A stretch of DNA of 64,000 nucleotides from Sphingomonas sp. PsM26 (lineage in GTDB: Bacteria > Pseudomonadota > Alphaproteobacteria > Sphingomonadales > Sphingomonadaceae). Location: NCBI GenBank assembly GCA_030433805.1, contig JARUXA010000001.1:186001-250000 (forward strand). The letters are read 5' to 3'. Both the position numbers and the translations under genes were made by a program. Positions 33,934 to 42,897 of the stretch are shown in pieces; within the stretch, counting starts at the first letter, position 1, and every line of letters starts with the position of its first letter. The notes under the pieces were generated by a model. That model made no database searches. It had not been told where the DNA came from and saw only the letters and a list, made by a program, of their open reading frames with translations.

Positions 33934-34560
33934 TTACTTGAAGCGAACGCCGATGCCGCCCATGATGCGGTGACGCGAGGTGTTGTCGTTATACTGCGAG
34001 AACACATACTGCGCGTTGACGTAGACCGGCAGACGACCCTCGGTGACCGTATACTCGGCACCGCCGCCGACCTGATAGCCGGTCGTGTTGACATGGTCGT
34101 AGAACGAGGTCTGCGTGGGCGTGTTGGCATCGAACCGCTTGCGCTGCTCGTTGGTGACGTAACCGCCCTTGGCGAAGACCATCGCACGCGGCGTGACCAG
34201 ATAGCCTGCGCGGACGCCGACGCCGAATTCCTCGAACGACTTGTGGCAAACCGAACCGCCGTTGGCTGCGCCGCAATTCTCGGTCCAGTCGTTTGCACGC
34301 CAGTAGGTCGCTTCCGGACCGACGACGATACGGTCGGCGATCACGCCGTCGAAACCGATCGATGCACCGTAGCCGAACTTGTCGTTATGACGACCCTGCG
34401 ACTGGAAACGATCGCCGCCGAGGTTACCTTCGAGGCGGAAACCGCGGAACGAGGTGTTGCTCGTGCCTTCGCTGGCGGCGGTGGTGGTGACTTCCTGAGC
34501 CGATGCTGCACCCGTGGTGAGTGCTGCGACAGCGGCTGCAACCATCAAAATTTTACGCAT
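33934..34560 (-). CDS. outer membrane beta-barrel protein (Omp25/opacity-like)
   Basis: 208 residues: signal peptide (MRKILMVAAAVAALTTGAASAQ), then an eight-strand-type barrel with Gly/aromatic alternation (FRGFRLEGNLGGDRF; GYGASIGFDGVIADRIVVGP) ending in GGIGVRFK. The family covers opacity/Omp25-type surface proteins of alphaproteobacteria. Two cysteines (in ENCGAANGGSVCH) may form a loop disulfide. Monocistronic, with its own terminator; less GC-biased codon use, as often seen in highly expressed porin-like genes. Confidence 0.82.
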   Translation of the reverse strand: MRKILMVAAAVAALTTGAASAQEVTTTAASEGTSNTSFRGFRLEGNLGGDRFQSQGRHNDKFGYGASIGFDGVIADRIVVGPEATYWRANDWTENCGAANGGSVCHKSFEEFGVGVRAGYLVTPRAMVFAKGGYVTNEQRKRFDANTPTQTSFYDHVNTTGYQVGGGAEYTVTEGRLPVYVNAQYVFSQYNDNTSRHRIMGGIGVRFK

Positions 34561-34752
34561 GTGTGTTCTCCATTGACGACGCCCAAACACGCGACGGATC
34601 GAAGTGATCCTTTGGTATGAGGCGTTTCCCGGAACCTGTTGCATCGCAGCAACACTTCATGGCGGCGGTGTCGGGCAGAGCACGGCGCGAAGGGCCATCC
34701 GCGGGGCATCCCGCGTAGCATGTTGACTCGCTCGCATGATCCGCGCGATACG

Positions 34753-34767
34753 GAACATAAGATGAAC
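34753..34767 (+). promoter_or_regulatory. LexA (SOS) box of the imuA-imuB-dnaE2 operon
   Basis: GAACATAAGATGAAC is a perfect GAAC-N7-GAAC direct repeat, the alphaproteobacterial LexA site (GTTC-N7-GTTC on the other strand). It ends 4 bases before the imuA ATG. A TTGACT at 34723-34728 may be the -35 element. Confidence 0.85.
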
Positions 34768-34771
34768 AAAT

Positions 34772-35641
34772 ATGACCGAGTCGATCGCCTCGCTGCGCCA
34801 TTTGAAGCGCCAGATCGCCGCCATAGAGCAGCGCGAGGGGCTGTGCGATTCCGCGGTCGATACGGTTCGCGTGGGAACGGGACATGACGGAATCGATCAG
34901 GCGATCGGCGGCGGACTGGCCCGCGGCCGGTTGCATGAGGTGTTCGCGCACGACGCTGCGGATGCAGGGTGCGCGGCGGGGTTCGTCGGGATGCTCGCGG
35001 TCCGGCTGGGGGGGTCGCTCGTCTGGTTGCGCGAGGATGCAGCCGAAAAGCAGGGCGTCCTTCACGTGGGTGGCCTGGTCGAACTCGGGATCGACCCATC
35101 GCACCTGATCCTGGGCGTGTTGCCCGATCCGCTCGCGGTGCTCCGCGCGGCGGCGGATGTGGTGCGGTGTCCGGCGGTTGGGGTGGCGGTCATCGAAATG
35201 CGCCGCAACCCGGCCATGCTCGATCTGACCGCGGGGCGCAGGCTTGCGCTGGCGGCGGAAAGTTCCGGCGTCACGGTGCTGCTGCTGCGGATCGATGCGC
35301 AGCCTTCGCCCAGTGCGGCGGATACGCGCTGGTCCGCCAGCGCCGCGGCGTCCGCGCCGCTCGAGGCGAACGCGCCGGGGTATCCGGTGCTCGATGTAAC
35401 GCTTTTGCGCCAGCGTGGTCGTCCCGGCGACGGGCGCTGGCTGGTGGAGTGGGACCGTGACCAAGCAAGCTTCCGCGCAGCGGGTGCGCCGCGTCGATCC
35501 GACCATGACGGCGCCCGAGACCCTCGCCGAGACTCTGGCATCATCGCCGCCACAGTCCGCCCGGCGGCATCTGGCACTGTGGTTTCCCTTCCTGTCGAGC
35601 GACCGGCAATGCCGCACCCGGGGTTCCGCCGCGTCGGCTGA
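34772..35641 (+). CDS. imuA: ImuA, RecA-like SOS mutagenesis protein
   Basis: 289 residues of the ImuA family, an inactive RecA-like protein of the mutasome. Features: R-x-G-T-G-H-D-G-I-D-x-A-I-G-G-G-L-A-R-G-R-L-H-E (about residues 33-55), LVWLREDAAEKQG, and the C-terminal RWLVEWDRDQASFR, followed by SGTVVSLPVERPAMP. With ImuB it recruits DnaE2 to damaged DNA for error-prone translesion synthesis. First gene of a LexA-controlled operon. Its last 185 bases overlap the likely ImuB start, an unusually long overlap. Confidence 0.9.
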   Translation: MTESIASLRHLKRQIAAIEQREGLCDSAVDTVRVGTGHDGIDQAIGGGLARGRLHEVFAHDAADAGCAAGFVGMLAVRLGGSLVWLREDAAEKQGVLHVGGLVELGIDPSHLILGVLPDPLAVLRAAADVVRCPAVGVAVIEMRRNPAMLDLTAGRRLALAAESSGVTVLLLRIDAQPSPSAADTRWSASAAASAPLEANAPGYPVLDVTLLRQRGRPGDGRWLVEWDRDQASFRAAGAPRRSDHDGARDPRRDSGIIAATVRPAASGTVVSLPVERPAMPHPGFRRVG

Positions 35642-37139
35642 CACTATGGTCGATCCGGGGGTCGATCCGGGGGTCGATACAGGGGCCGACGCACCGTTCG
35701 TCTTCGTCGAAAAGCAGCGCGGCGCGATGCGGATCACCGCAGTCGATCCGCGCGCGCACGCGCTTGGCCTGTCGCCGGGGATGGCGCTGGCGGACGCACG
35801 GGCGATCCTGCCCGATCTTGCGGCGCACGATGCCGCCCCCGCCGCCGACCAGGACTGGATCGAGCGGATCGCGGATCTGTGCGAACGCTACACCCCGATG
35901 GTGGCGCTCGACGAAGCCGACGGCATCACGCTCGACATCACCGGCTGCGCGCATCTGTTCGGTGGTGAGGACGGCCTGGTCGCCGATCTCGAGCAGCGCC
36001 TCGCCAGCTGGGGCGCCCAACTTCGCCATGCGGTCGCGGGCAGCCCCGATGGCGCGCAGGCGCTCGCGCGGTTCCAGACGATGCCTGCCGCGAGCGAGAC
36101 GGCAGCGCTGCGCAGGCTCGATGTCGCGGCGCTGCGGTTGCCCGACGAAACGCTGGTCGCGCTCCGTCGCGCGGGATTGAAGACGCTCGGCGATCTCGCG
36201 GGACGTCCCTCCGCGCCGATCGCCGCGCGTTTTGGCGAGGAAACCACCGAGACGCTCGCACGGCTGCTCGGCGATCTCGATAGCCGGATCCAGCCGCGCC
36301 GTCGCTTGCCTGCGATGTTCTTTGAACGCCGCTTTGCCGAACCGATCGCGCGGACCGAACACGTGCTCGACGTGATCGACGATCTCGCGACGGAGGCGTC
36401 GCAGGCGCTGGCGGAGCGCCACAAGGGCGGGCGGCGTTTTGCGGTGCGGTTGTTCCGCAGCGACGGGCAGGTGCGCGATCTTGCAATCGAGACCGGGCTC
36501 CCCGCGCGCGACCCGCCGACGCTGCTGCGTCTGTTCCGCGAACGGATCGACGCGCTCGCCGATCCGCTCGACCCCGGCTTCGGGTTCGACATGCTGCGCT
36601 TCGTCGTGCCGCGGATCGAGCCGCTCGCGCCGACGCAATTGCAGCTCGAGGGTGGTGCGATCGGCGACGATGCGATGGCGGCGCTGGTCGATCGGCTCAG
36701 CACGCGGGTCGGGCGGACCCGGATCCGGCGCTTCGTCGCGCGCGACAGCCATATTCCCGAACAGGGCGTGCTCAGCATCCCCGCGCTCGACGCGCCGGCC
36801 GCGCCCGTGCCCGCATGGCAACCGCTCGACCCGGGCGAGCCGCCGCTGCGCCCGATTCATCTGTTCGATCCGCCGCAGCGGATCGAGGTGATGGCCGAAG
36901 TCCCCGACGGCCCGCCGCACCGCTTCCGCTGGCGGCGGACGCTGCACGACGTGACGCGCTTCGAAGGCCCCGAGCGGATCGCCGCCGAATGGTGGAAGCG
37001 GATCGATGCCGCCGGGCTGACGCGCGATTATTACCGCGTTGAGGACACGCGCGGACGGCGCTTCTGGATCTTCCGCCACGGCCTGTACAATCGCGAGAAG
37101 CCCGATCCCGACTGGTATGTCCACGGCCTGTTCGCATGA
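35457..37139 (+). CDS. imuB: ImuB, Y-family polymerase-like mutasome scaffold
   Basis: 560 residues from GTG 35457, which has GGTGGAG seven bases upstream; ATG 35505 is an alternative. The conserved Y-family region begins RRHLALWFPFLSSDR, then continues V-D-P-R-A-x-x-L-G-L-x-x-G-M-x-L-A-D-A-R-A and VALDEADGITLDITGCAHLF. As in ImuB generally the catalytic acidic set is not intact, so it acts as a scaffold contacting the beta clamp and DnaE2. A small in-frame DPGVDPGVDTGAD repeat (DNA 35652-35691) interrupts the N-terminal region. Stop overlaps dnaE2 by ATGA. Confidence 0.9.
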   Translation: MTKQASAQRVRRVDPTMTAPETLAETLASSPPQSARRHLALWFPFLSSDRQCRTRGSAASADTMVDPGVDPGVDTGADAPFVFVEKQRGAMRITAVDPRAHALGLSPGMALADARAILPDLAAHDAAPAADQDWIERIADLCERYTPMVALDEADGITLDITGCAHLFGGEDGLVADLEQRLASWGAQLRHAVAGSPDGAQALARFQTMPAASETAALRRLDVAALRLPDETLVALRRAGLKTLGDLAGRPSAPIAARFGEETTETLARLLGDLDSRIQPRRRLPAMFFERRFAEPIARTEHVLDVIDDLATEASQALAERHKGGRRFAVRLFRSDGQVRDLAIETGLPARDPPTLLRLFRERIDALADPLDPGFGFDMLRFVVPRIEPLAPTQLQLEGGAIGDDAMAALVDRLSTRVGRTRIRRFVARDSHIPEQGVLSIPALDAPAAPVPAWQPLDPGEPPLRPIHLFDPPQRIEVMAEVPDGPPHRFRWRRTLHDVTRFEGPERIAAEWWKRIDAAGLTRDYYRVEDTRGRRFWIFRHGLYNREKPDPDWYVHGLFA

Positions 37140-40100
37140 CCGGTTTTGCCGAACTGGTCGCGGCGAGCAATTATTCGTTCCTGCGCGGTGCCGCGCATCC
37201 GCATGAAATGGTTGCCGAAGCGCTCAGGCTCGGGCTCGACGGGATCGGTCTGGCCGATCGCAATACGGTTGCGGGCGTCGTCCGTGCGCATGTCGCGCTC
37301 GAATCGGCGGTCAAGGAAGCGGCGGCGGCGGGGCTGCCCGATTTGCCGTTCCGGCTGGTCGTCGGCGCGCGGCTGGTGTTTTCGGACGATACGCCCGACA
37401 TCGTCGCCTATCCGGCGACGCGGTTCGGCTGGGGGCGGCTGACGCGGCTGCTGACGCTGGGTAATTTGCGCGCCGAAAAGGGCGATTGCGAGCTGCATTT
37501 CGCCGATTTGCTCGATCATCACGAAGACTTGCTGCTGATCGTGCTCGGTAAGGAGCAGGATCTGGGCGTTCTGCAAACGCTCCGCGCCGCGTGCGGGGAT
37601 CGGGTGTGGCTCGGCGTGACGATGCTGCGGCAGGGGCGCGACCGGCGGATGCTCGCGCGGATGCAAGCGGTCGCGCAGGCGGCACATGTCCCGCTGCTCG
37701 CGACCAACGACGCGCTCTATGCTGGGCCGGCGCAACGCCCGTTGCACGACGTGCTGACCTGCATCCTCCACGGCACGACGATCACCACCGCCGGGCGCAT
37801 TCTCGCCGCCAATGCCGAACGGCATCTCAAACCCGCCGACGAGATGGTACGGCTGTTCCGCGATTGCACCGATGCGGTCGCGCAGAGCCGCGTGATCCTA
37901 GACCGGATCACCTTCACGCTGCGCGATCTCAGCTACGAATATCCGCACGAACCGATCCCCTACGGCTGGGAACCGCAGGACTGGCTCGAGCATATCGTGC
38001 TCGAGGCGGCGCACCAGCGCTACGGCAAAACGCTGTCCCCCAAGGTCGAGGCGCTGCTCGCGGAGGAATTCCGCCTGATCCGGTCGCAGAAATACGCCTT
38101 CTACTTCCTCACCGTCCACGATCTCGTCCGCTTCGCGCGCGCGCAGACCCCGCCGATCCTGTGCCAGGGGCGCGGGTCGGCGGCGAATTCGATCGTGTGC
38201 TTTCTGCTCGGGGTCACCTCGGTCGATCCGGTCCAGCACGACCTGCTGTTCTCGCGCTTCGTGTCCGAGGAACGCAGCGAGCCGCCCGATATCGACGTGG
38301 ATTTCGAACACGAGCGCCGCGAGGAGGTGATGCAGTACGTCTATCGCCGCTACGGCCGCCACCGCGCCGGGATCGCCGCGACCGTCATCCATTATCGCCC
38401 GCGCAGCGCGGTGCGCGAGGTGGGGAAGGTGCTCGGCTTTACCGAGGACGTCACCGCGCGGCTCGGCAGCACCGTCTGGGGCAGTTTCGCGAGCAAGCTC
38501 GAGGACCGGCGCTATGCCGATGCCGGGCTCGACCCTACCAACCCCGCGATCGCGCGATTGAAGGGGCTGGTCGAACAGATCCTCGAATTCCCGCGGCATC
38601 TGTCGCAGCATGTCGGCGGGTTCGTGCTGACGCAGGACCGGCTCGACGAGACCGTCCCGATCCACAATGGCGCGATGCCCGACCGGACCTTCATCGAATG
38701 GGACAAGGACGATATCGACGCGCTCGGGCTGATGAAGGTCGACGTGCTCGCGCTCGGCATGCTGACGTGCATCCGCAAGAGCTTCGACCTGATGCGCCGG
38801 CACGGGCTCGGCGATCACGACCTCGAGGTCGACATCGCGGCGGATGATCCCGCGGTCTATGACATGCTGTGCAAGGGCGACAGCATCGGGGTGTTCCAGG
38901 TCGAAAGCCGCGCGCAGATCAACATGCTGCCCCGGCTCAAGCCGCGCTGCCTCTATGATCTGACCGTGCAGGTCGCGATCGTCCGGCCCGGGCCGATCCA
39001 GGGCGAGATGGTCCACCCCTATCTGCGCCGCCGCAGCGGGATCGAGACGGTCGACTATCCCTCGCCTGCACCGCCGCACAATCCCAACGAACTCAAGGAC
39101 CTGCTCGGCAAGACCTTCGGCGTGCCCTTGTTCCAGGAACAGGCGATGAAGCTCGCGATCGTCGCGGCGGCATTCACCCCGGTCGAAGCGAACAAGCTCC
39201 GCCGCGCGATGGCAACCTTTCGCCATACCGGCGGGATGGACGACTTCCGCGTCAAGATGGTCGAGGGGATGGCGGCACGCGGTTATGATCGCGACTTCGC
39301 CGAACGCTGTTTCCAGCAGATCGAGGGGTTCGGCAGCTACGGCTTCCCCGAAAGCCATGCGCTGTCGTTCGCGCGGCTCGTCTACGTGTCGTCGTGGATC
39401 AAATGCCACCAGCCCGCGGTGTTCGCCTGCGCGCTGCTCAATGCGCAGCCGATGGGCTTCTATGCCCCCGCACAGATCGTCCGCGATGCGCGCGAGCATG
39501 GGATCGCGGTCCATCCGGTCGACATCAACGCGAGCGACTGGGACAACAGCCTCGAACCCGATGCGGCGGGCGTGCTCGGGCTGCGGCTCGGGTTCCGCCA
39601 GATGGACGGGTTCCGCCGTGCCTGGGCAGACGCGCTGGTCGCGGCGCGCGCGCGCGGGCCGTTCGCCTCGGTCGAGACGCTCGCCAGGCGCGCGGCGCTC
39701 CCGCAACGCGCGCTCAGGCTGCTCGCGGACGTCGATGCGTTCGGGTCGATCGCGCTCGATCGGCGGCAGGCCTTGTGGGAAGTCCGCCGCACCCCCGATG
39801 CAGCACTGCCGCTGTTCGCTGCCGCCAGCGCGCGCGAACTGGGGGAGGAGCCCGACATGGCGCTCCCGCTAATGAGCGCGGCCGAGCAGGTGGTGGTCGA
39901 TTACAAGACGCTGCGGCTGTCGCTCAAGGATCATCCGATGAGCTTCCTGCGCGCGACGCTCACCGACGAAGGGATCAGCAGTTGCGCGCGCACCAGCGCG
40001 GTCAAGGCCGGGTCGCGCGTGCGGACCGCAGGGATCGTACTGATCCGGCAACGCCCGGGGAACGGCAATGCGATCTTCGTCACGATCGAGGACGAGACCG

Positions 40101-40384
40101 GCGTGACCAATGTCGTGATCTGGGCACGACTGTTCGAGACGGTCCGCGCGCAGGTGATGGGATCGCGGCTGATGCTGATCGAGGGCGAAGTCCAGCGTAG
40201 TCCCGAAGGCGTTGTCCACCTGATGGCGAACCGAGTGCATGACCGCAGCGCGCTGCTCGATACGCTGGGGGAAGACACCGCGGTCCGCGTCCCGCTCGCG
40301 CGCGCGGACGAAATGGTCCGTCCGGTCCCGCCGCGGCATCCGCGTGATGCGCGGATCGTCCCCAAATCCCGCGATTTCCACTGA
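37136..40384 (+). CDS. dnaE2: error-prone DNA polymerase III alpha subunit DnaE2 (ImuC)
   Basis: 1082 residues, the normal length for DnaE2. The N-terminal PHP domain opens FAELVAASNYSFLRGAAHP and HEMVAEALRLGLDGIGLADRN. The polymerase core has GRGSAANSIVCFLLGVTSVDP (palm, about residues 345-365) and PDIDVDFEHERREEV (the catalytic Asp pair, about 383-397), and an OB-fold near the C-terminus (FVTIEDETGVTNVVIW). It carries out translesion synthesis in the ImuA/ImuB complex. The ATG overlaps the ImuB stop by 4 bases; regulated by the LexA box at 34753. Confidence 0.96.
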   Translation: MTGFAELVAASNYSFLRGAAHPHEMVAEALRLGLDGIGLADRNTVAGVVRAHVALESAVKEAAAAGLPDLPFRLVVGARLVFSDDTPDIVAYPATRFGWGRLTRLLTLGNLRAEKGDCELHFADLLDHHEDLLLIVLGKEQDLGVLQTLRAACGDRVWLGVTMLRQGRDRRMLARMQAVAQAAHVPLLATNDALYAGPAQRPLHDVLTCILHGTTITTAGRILAANAERHLKPADEMVRLFRDCTDAVAQSRVILDRITFTLRDLSYEYPHEPIPYGWEPQDWLEHIVLEAAHQRYGKTLSPKVEALLAEEFRLIRSQKYAFYFLTVHDLVRFARAQTPPILCQGRGSAANSIVCFLLGVTSVDPVQHDLLFSRFVSEERSEPPDIDVDFEHERREEVMQYVYRRYGRHRAGIAATVIHYRPRSAVREVGKVLGFTEDVTARLGSTVWGSFASKLEDRRYADAGLDPTNPAIARLKGLVEQILEFPRHLSQHVGGFVLTQDRLDETVPIHNGAMPDRTFIEWDKDDIDALGLMKVDVLALGMLTCIRKSFDLMRRHGLGDHDLEVDIAADDPAVYDMLCKGDSIGVFQVESRAQINMLPRLKPRCLYDLTVQVAIVRPGPIQGEMVHPYLRRRSGIETVDYPSPAPPHNPNELKDLLGKTFGVPLFQEQAMKLAIVAAAFTPVEANKLRRAMATFRHTGGMDDFRVKMVEGMAARGYDRDFAERCFQQIEGFGSYGFPESHALSFARLVYVSSWIKCHQPAVFACALLNAQPMGFYAPAQIVRDAREHGIAVHPVDINASDWDNSLEPDAAGVLGLRLGFRQMDGFRRAWADALVAARARGPFASVETLARRAALPQRALRLLADVDAFGSIALDRRQALWEVRRTPDAALPLFAAASARELGEEPDMALPLMSAAEQVVVDYKTLRLSLKDHPMSFLRATLTDEGISSCARTSAVKAGSRVRTAGIVLIRQRPGNGNAIFVTIEDETGVTNVVIWARLFETVRAQVMGSRLMLIEGEVQRSPEGVVHLMANRVHDRSALLDTLGEDTAVRVPLARADEMVRPVPPRHPRDARIVPKSRDFH

Positions 40385-40396
40385 TCCCGCAAGCAT

Positions 40397-40428
40397 AAAA
40401 AAAGGGCCGGTGCGTTGCCGCACCGGCC
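40397..40428 (-). terminator. intrinsic terminator of glnK-amtB
   Basis: On the minus strand GGCCGGTGCGGCAACGCACC forms the start of a long stem followed by seven T residues (A-run 40397-40403 on the + strand), 65 bases after the amtB stop. The same hairpin lies just beyond the dnaE2 stop and may also block read-through from that side. Confidence 0.85.
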
Positions 40429-40492
40429 TAAGGTTGTCCGCAGGAGGAACATAGTGGGGCCAACCGGGTCACCGACCCGGCGGCCAATCTCG

Positions 40493-41929
40493 TCAATAAT
40501 TGTACGCGCGCTCGCCGTGCTCGGTGATGTCGAGCCCGTTGTGCTCGACCTCTTCGGTCGGACGCAGGCCGATCGTGTACTTAAGCGCAAGGAACAGCAC
40601 GGCGGAGACCCCGCCAGACCACACCAAAGTGATCCCGACCGCGGTCAGCTGCTTCATCATCTGCGCCGACATGCTGTAGTCGGCCGCCGCAACCGCGACC
40701 GCGGGGAACTTGGTGTAATCGAAATAGCCCTGGCCGCCGAGCGACGGTGCGGCGACGATCGCGGTGGCCAGCGCCCCGACGATCCCGCCGACGCAGTGGA
40801 CCCCGAACACGTCGAGCGAGTCGTCATACTTCAGCCACGCCTTCACATAGGTGACGAAGATGAAGCAGATCGGCGACACGATGAGGCCGAGGACGATCGA
40901 GGTCATCGGTGCAGCGAACCCGGAAGCCGGGGTGATCGCCACGAGCCCCGCAACCGCGCCCGTCACCGCGCCGAGCAGCGACGGCTTCTTGTGGACGATC
41001 TGGTCGATCACTGCCCAGGAGACGGCAGCGGCGGCGGTGGCGACGAAGGTGTTGATGAACGCGACCGCGGTCACGCCGTTCGCCTCGAGGTTGGACCCAG
41101 CGTTGAAGCCGAACCAGCCGACCCACAGCAGGCTGGCGCCGATCATCGTCATCGTCAGCGAGTGCGGCGGCATCGGTTCACGACCGAAGCCAAGCCGCGG
41201 ACCGATCACGAGGCAGCCGACCAGCCCGGCGATGCCGGCGTTGATGTGGACCACGGTGCCGCCCGCAAAGTCGAGCGCGCCGAGGTTGAACAGCCAGCCA
41301 CCATCGGTCGGCGCATCGGGGAGGAAGTCCGGGCCAGCCCAGTACCAGACCATGTGCGCGATCGGGAAATAGACCAGCGTCAGCCACGCTACGACGAAGA
41401 TGATCAGCGGGGTGAACTTCACCCGCTCGGCGAACGCCCCGACGATCAGCGCGGGCGTGATGCACGCGAAGGTCATCTGGAAGCAGACATAGGCCAGTTC
41501 GGGAATGTAGACGTTGTTCGAGAAGGTCGCGGCCAGCGTGGTGCCGTCAACGCCCTTGAGGAACGCCTTGGAAAGACCGCCGAAGAAGTGGTTCTCGCCG
41601 CCCGACGTGAACGCGATCGAATAGCCGTAGGAGACCCACAGCAGCGCCGCGACGCAGACGATCATCATCACCTGCATCAGCACCGACAGCATGTTCTTGG
41701 TGCGCACCAGGCCGCCGTAGAACAGCGCGAGGCCGGGCACCGACATCATCAGCACGAGGGCCGCCGAGATCAGCATCCAGCTGGTGTCGCCCTTGTTGAC
41801 CATCGTCGCCATCTGCGCAGCATCGGGGGCTTTGATCGGGCCGGCCGCAGCCTGTGCCCAGGCGGGCAGTGCCGCGAAGACGCTAGCCCCCGCCAGAACC
41901 GCCAAACCCGTCTTGATTCCTGGCTTCAT
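40493..41929 (-). CDS. amtB: ammonium transporter AmtB
   Basis: 478 residues: a cleavable N-terminal signal (MKPGIKTGLAVLAGASVFAALPAWAQA), then eleven membrane helices of the Amt/Rh channel. Family motifs include GLALFYGGLVR, DFAGGTVVHINAGIAGLV and the pore histidines within VGGIVGALATA and the preceding FGVHCVGG. Transports ammonium/ammonia and is blocked by GlnK. Start at 41929 chosen for its spaced AGGGGG site; a GTG at 41944 overlapping the glnK stop is possible. Operon with glnK behind a sigma-54 promoter. Confidence 0.95.
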   Translation of the reverse strand: MKPGIKTGLAVLAGASVFAALPAWAQAAAGPIKAPDAAQMATMVNKGDTSWMLISAALVLMMSVPGLALFYGGLVRTKNMLSVLMQVMMIVCVAALLWVSYGYSIAFTSGGENHFFGGLSKAFLKGVDGTTLAATFSNNVYIPELAYVCFQMTFACITPALIVGAFAERVKFTPLIIFVVAWLTLVYFPIAHMVWYWAGPDFLPDAPTDGGWLFNLGALDFAGGTVVHINAGIAGLVGCLVIGPRLGFGREPMPPHSLTMTMIGASLLWVGWFGFNAGSNLEANGVTAVAFINTFVATAAAAVSWAVIDQIVHKKPSLLGAVTGAVAGLVAITPASGFAAPMTSIVLGLIVSPICFIFVTYVKAWLKYDDSLDVFGVHCVGGIVGALATAIVAAPSLGGQGYFDYTKFPAVAVAAADYSMSAQMMKQLTAVGITLVWSGGVSAVLFLALKYTIGLRPTEEVEHNGLDITEHGERAYNY

Positions 41930-41940
41930 CTCTACCCCCT

Positions 41941-42279
41941 TCACAGCGCGGTCTCGTCGGTTTCGCCGGTGCGGATCCGAACCGCTTGTCCGACATCGAG
42001 CACGAAAATCTTGCCGTCACCGATCGCGCCGGTGTTGGCGGACGCCTGGATCGCCTCGACCACGCGCGACGCGATATCGCTGCCGCAGACGACCTCGACC
42101 TTGATCTTGGGGACCATGTTGGTGCTGTATTCGGCACCGCGGTAGATTTCGGTCTGGCCTTTCTGGCGACCGAAACCCTTGACCTCGGTGACGGTCATGC
42201 CCGCCACGCCGATCTCGGTCAGCGCCTCGCGCACGTCGTCGAGCTTGAACGGCTTGATGATGCCTATGACGAGCTTCAT
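41941..42279 (-). CDS. glnK: nitrogen regulatory PII protein GlnK
   Basis: 112 residues, the canonical PII length. T-loop with the uridylylation site Tyr51 (YRGAEYST), the K-G-F-G-R-Q-K-G motif (about 34-41), and the C-terminal KIFVLDVGQAVRIRTGETD. PII trimers sense ATP/ADP, 2-oxoglutarate and, through uridylylation, glutamine, and gate the ammonium channel encoded downstream. Its pairing with amtB defines it as GlnK rather than GlnB. Confidence 0.95.
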   Translation of the reverse strand: MKLVIGIIKPFKLDDVREALTEIGVAGMTVTEVKGFGRQKGQTEIYRGAEYSTNMVPKIKVEVVCGSDIASRVVEAIQASANTGAIGDGKIFVLDVGQAVRIRTGETDETAL

Positions 42280-42318
42280 GCGCGAACCCCCCTGTTTATT
42301 GGTCCTGGGGTTCTGCTG

Positions 42319-42335
42319 TGCAATCGACGTGCCAA
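42319..42335 (-). promoter_or_regulatory. sigma-54 promoter of glnK-amtB
   Basis: On the minus strand TTGGCACGTCGATTGCA matches the -24/-12 consensus (TGGCAC-N5-TTGCA) exactly, 40 bases upstream of the glnK ATG. This indicates RpoN and NtrC control under nitrogen limitation. The gap continues to 42529 with A/T-rich DNA (TGTGCACGTGC near 42399) where activator sites are expected; no gene is seen. Confidence 0.9.
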
Positions 42336-42529
42336 ATCGTTAACGACGCGATTTCGCGGTTGCGGCGTGACGATAGGGTTACGATTGAGTAAATTTTATG
42401 TGCACGTGCGAACGGATGCCTGAAAATGAGGCAGGTTGGGGTTTGAGGGAGGCTATGATTTCTAGTGCAGTCGAGAACCATGTGTGCGGCGGTGCGTCAC
42501 GAAGCCTCCCACGCCGGGCGCGCTGCACG

Positions 42530-42627
42530 GCCCCACCCCAACCCCTCCCCTAAAGGGGAGGGGCTTGCCCGTGCTTCTTATCTCTTCTTGCCCCTCCCCT
42601 TCAGGGGAGGGGTAGGGGGTGGGGGGA
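42530..42627. repeat. inverted repeat rich in CCCCTCCCC, family C, copy 2
   Basis: Opens with CCCCACCCCAACCCCTCCCC and an inner CCCCTAAAGGGG hairpin, and closes with CCCCTTCAGGGGAGGGG-type sequence and GGGGGTGGGG. Same family as 15553-15657 but with a different centre. Lies between glnK and the DUF2007 gene. Confidence 0.8.
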
Positions 42628-42686
42628 GCCTCGCAGAGCACCCCGCAAAAGGCGTACGCACGGTACCAAACGCAGACGCAACAACC

Positions 42687-42893
42687 TCACCCCGCGTCCG
42701 CCCCCAAAATCTCCCGCGCGACCTCGAAATCCTCATCATCCACCATCACCCGGACCGGAATCAGATACTGGCTCCCGTCCGCGATGCTCGCATTCCCGTC
42801 GAGCGCAATCGCCATGATCCCCTCGGATTCCAACCGTCCGATCACGATATACGCCTCGTTGCGCCCGAAGCGCCCGACTTCGACCAGGCTCAT
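42687..42893 (-). CDS. DUF2007-type putative signal-transducing protein
   Basis: 68 residues: MSLVEVGRFGRNEAYIVIGRLESEGIMA-type start (two-stranded PII-like half fold), then V-x-V-D-D-E-D-F-E-V-A-R-E-I-L. This matches the small DUF2007 family of unknown function. The ATG at 42893 has GGAAGGA upstream and lies 4 bases after the stop of the M42 peptidase, so both are in one transcript. Confidence 0.8.
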   Translation of the reverse strand: MSLVEVGRFGRNEAYIVIGRLESEGIMAIALDGNASIADGSQYLIPVRVMVDDEDFEVAREILGADAG

Positions 42894-42897
42894 GCCG

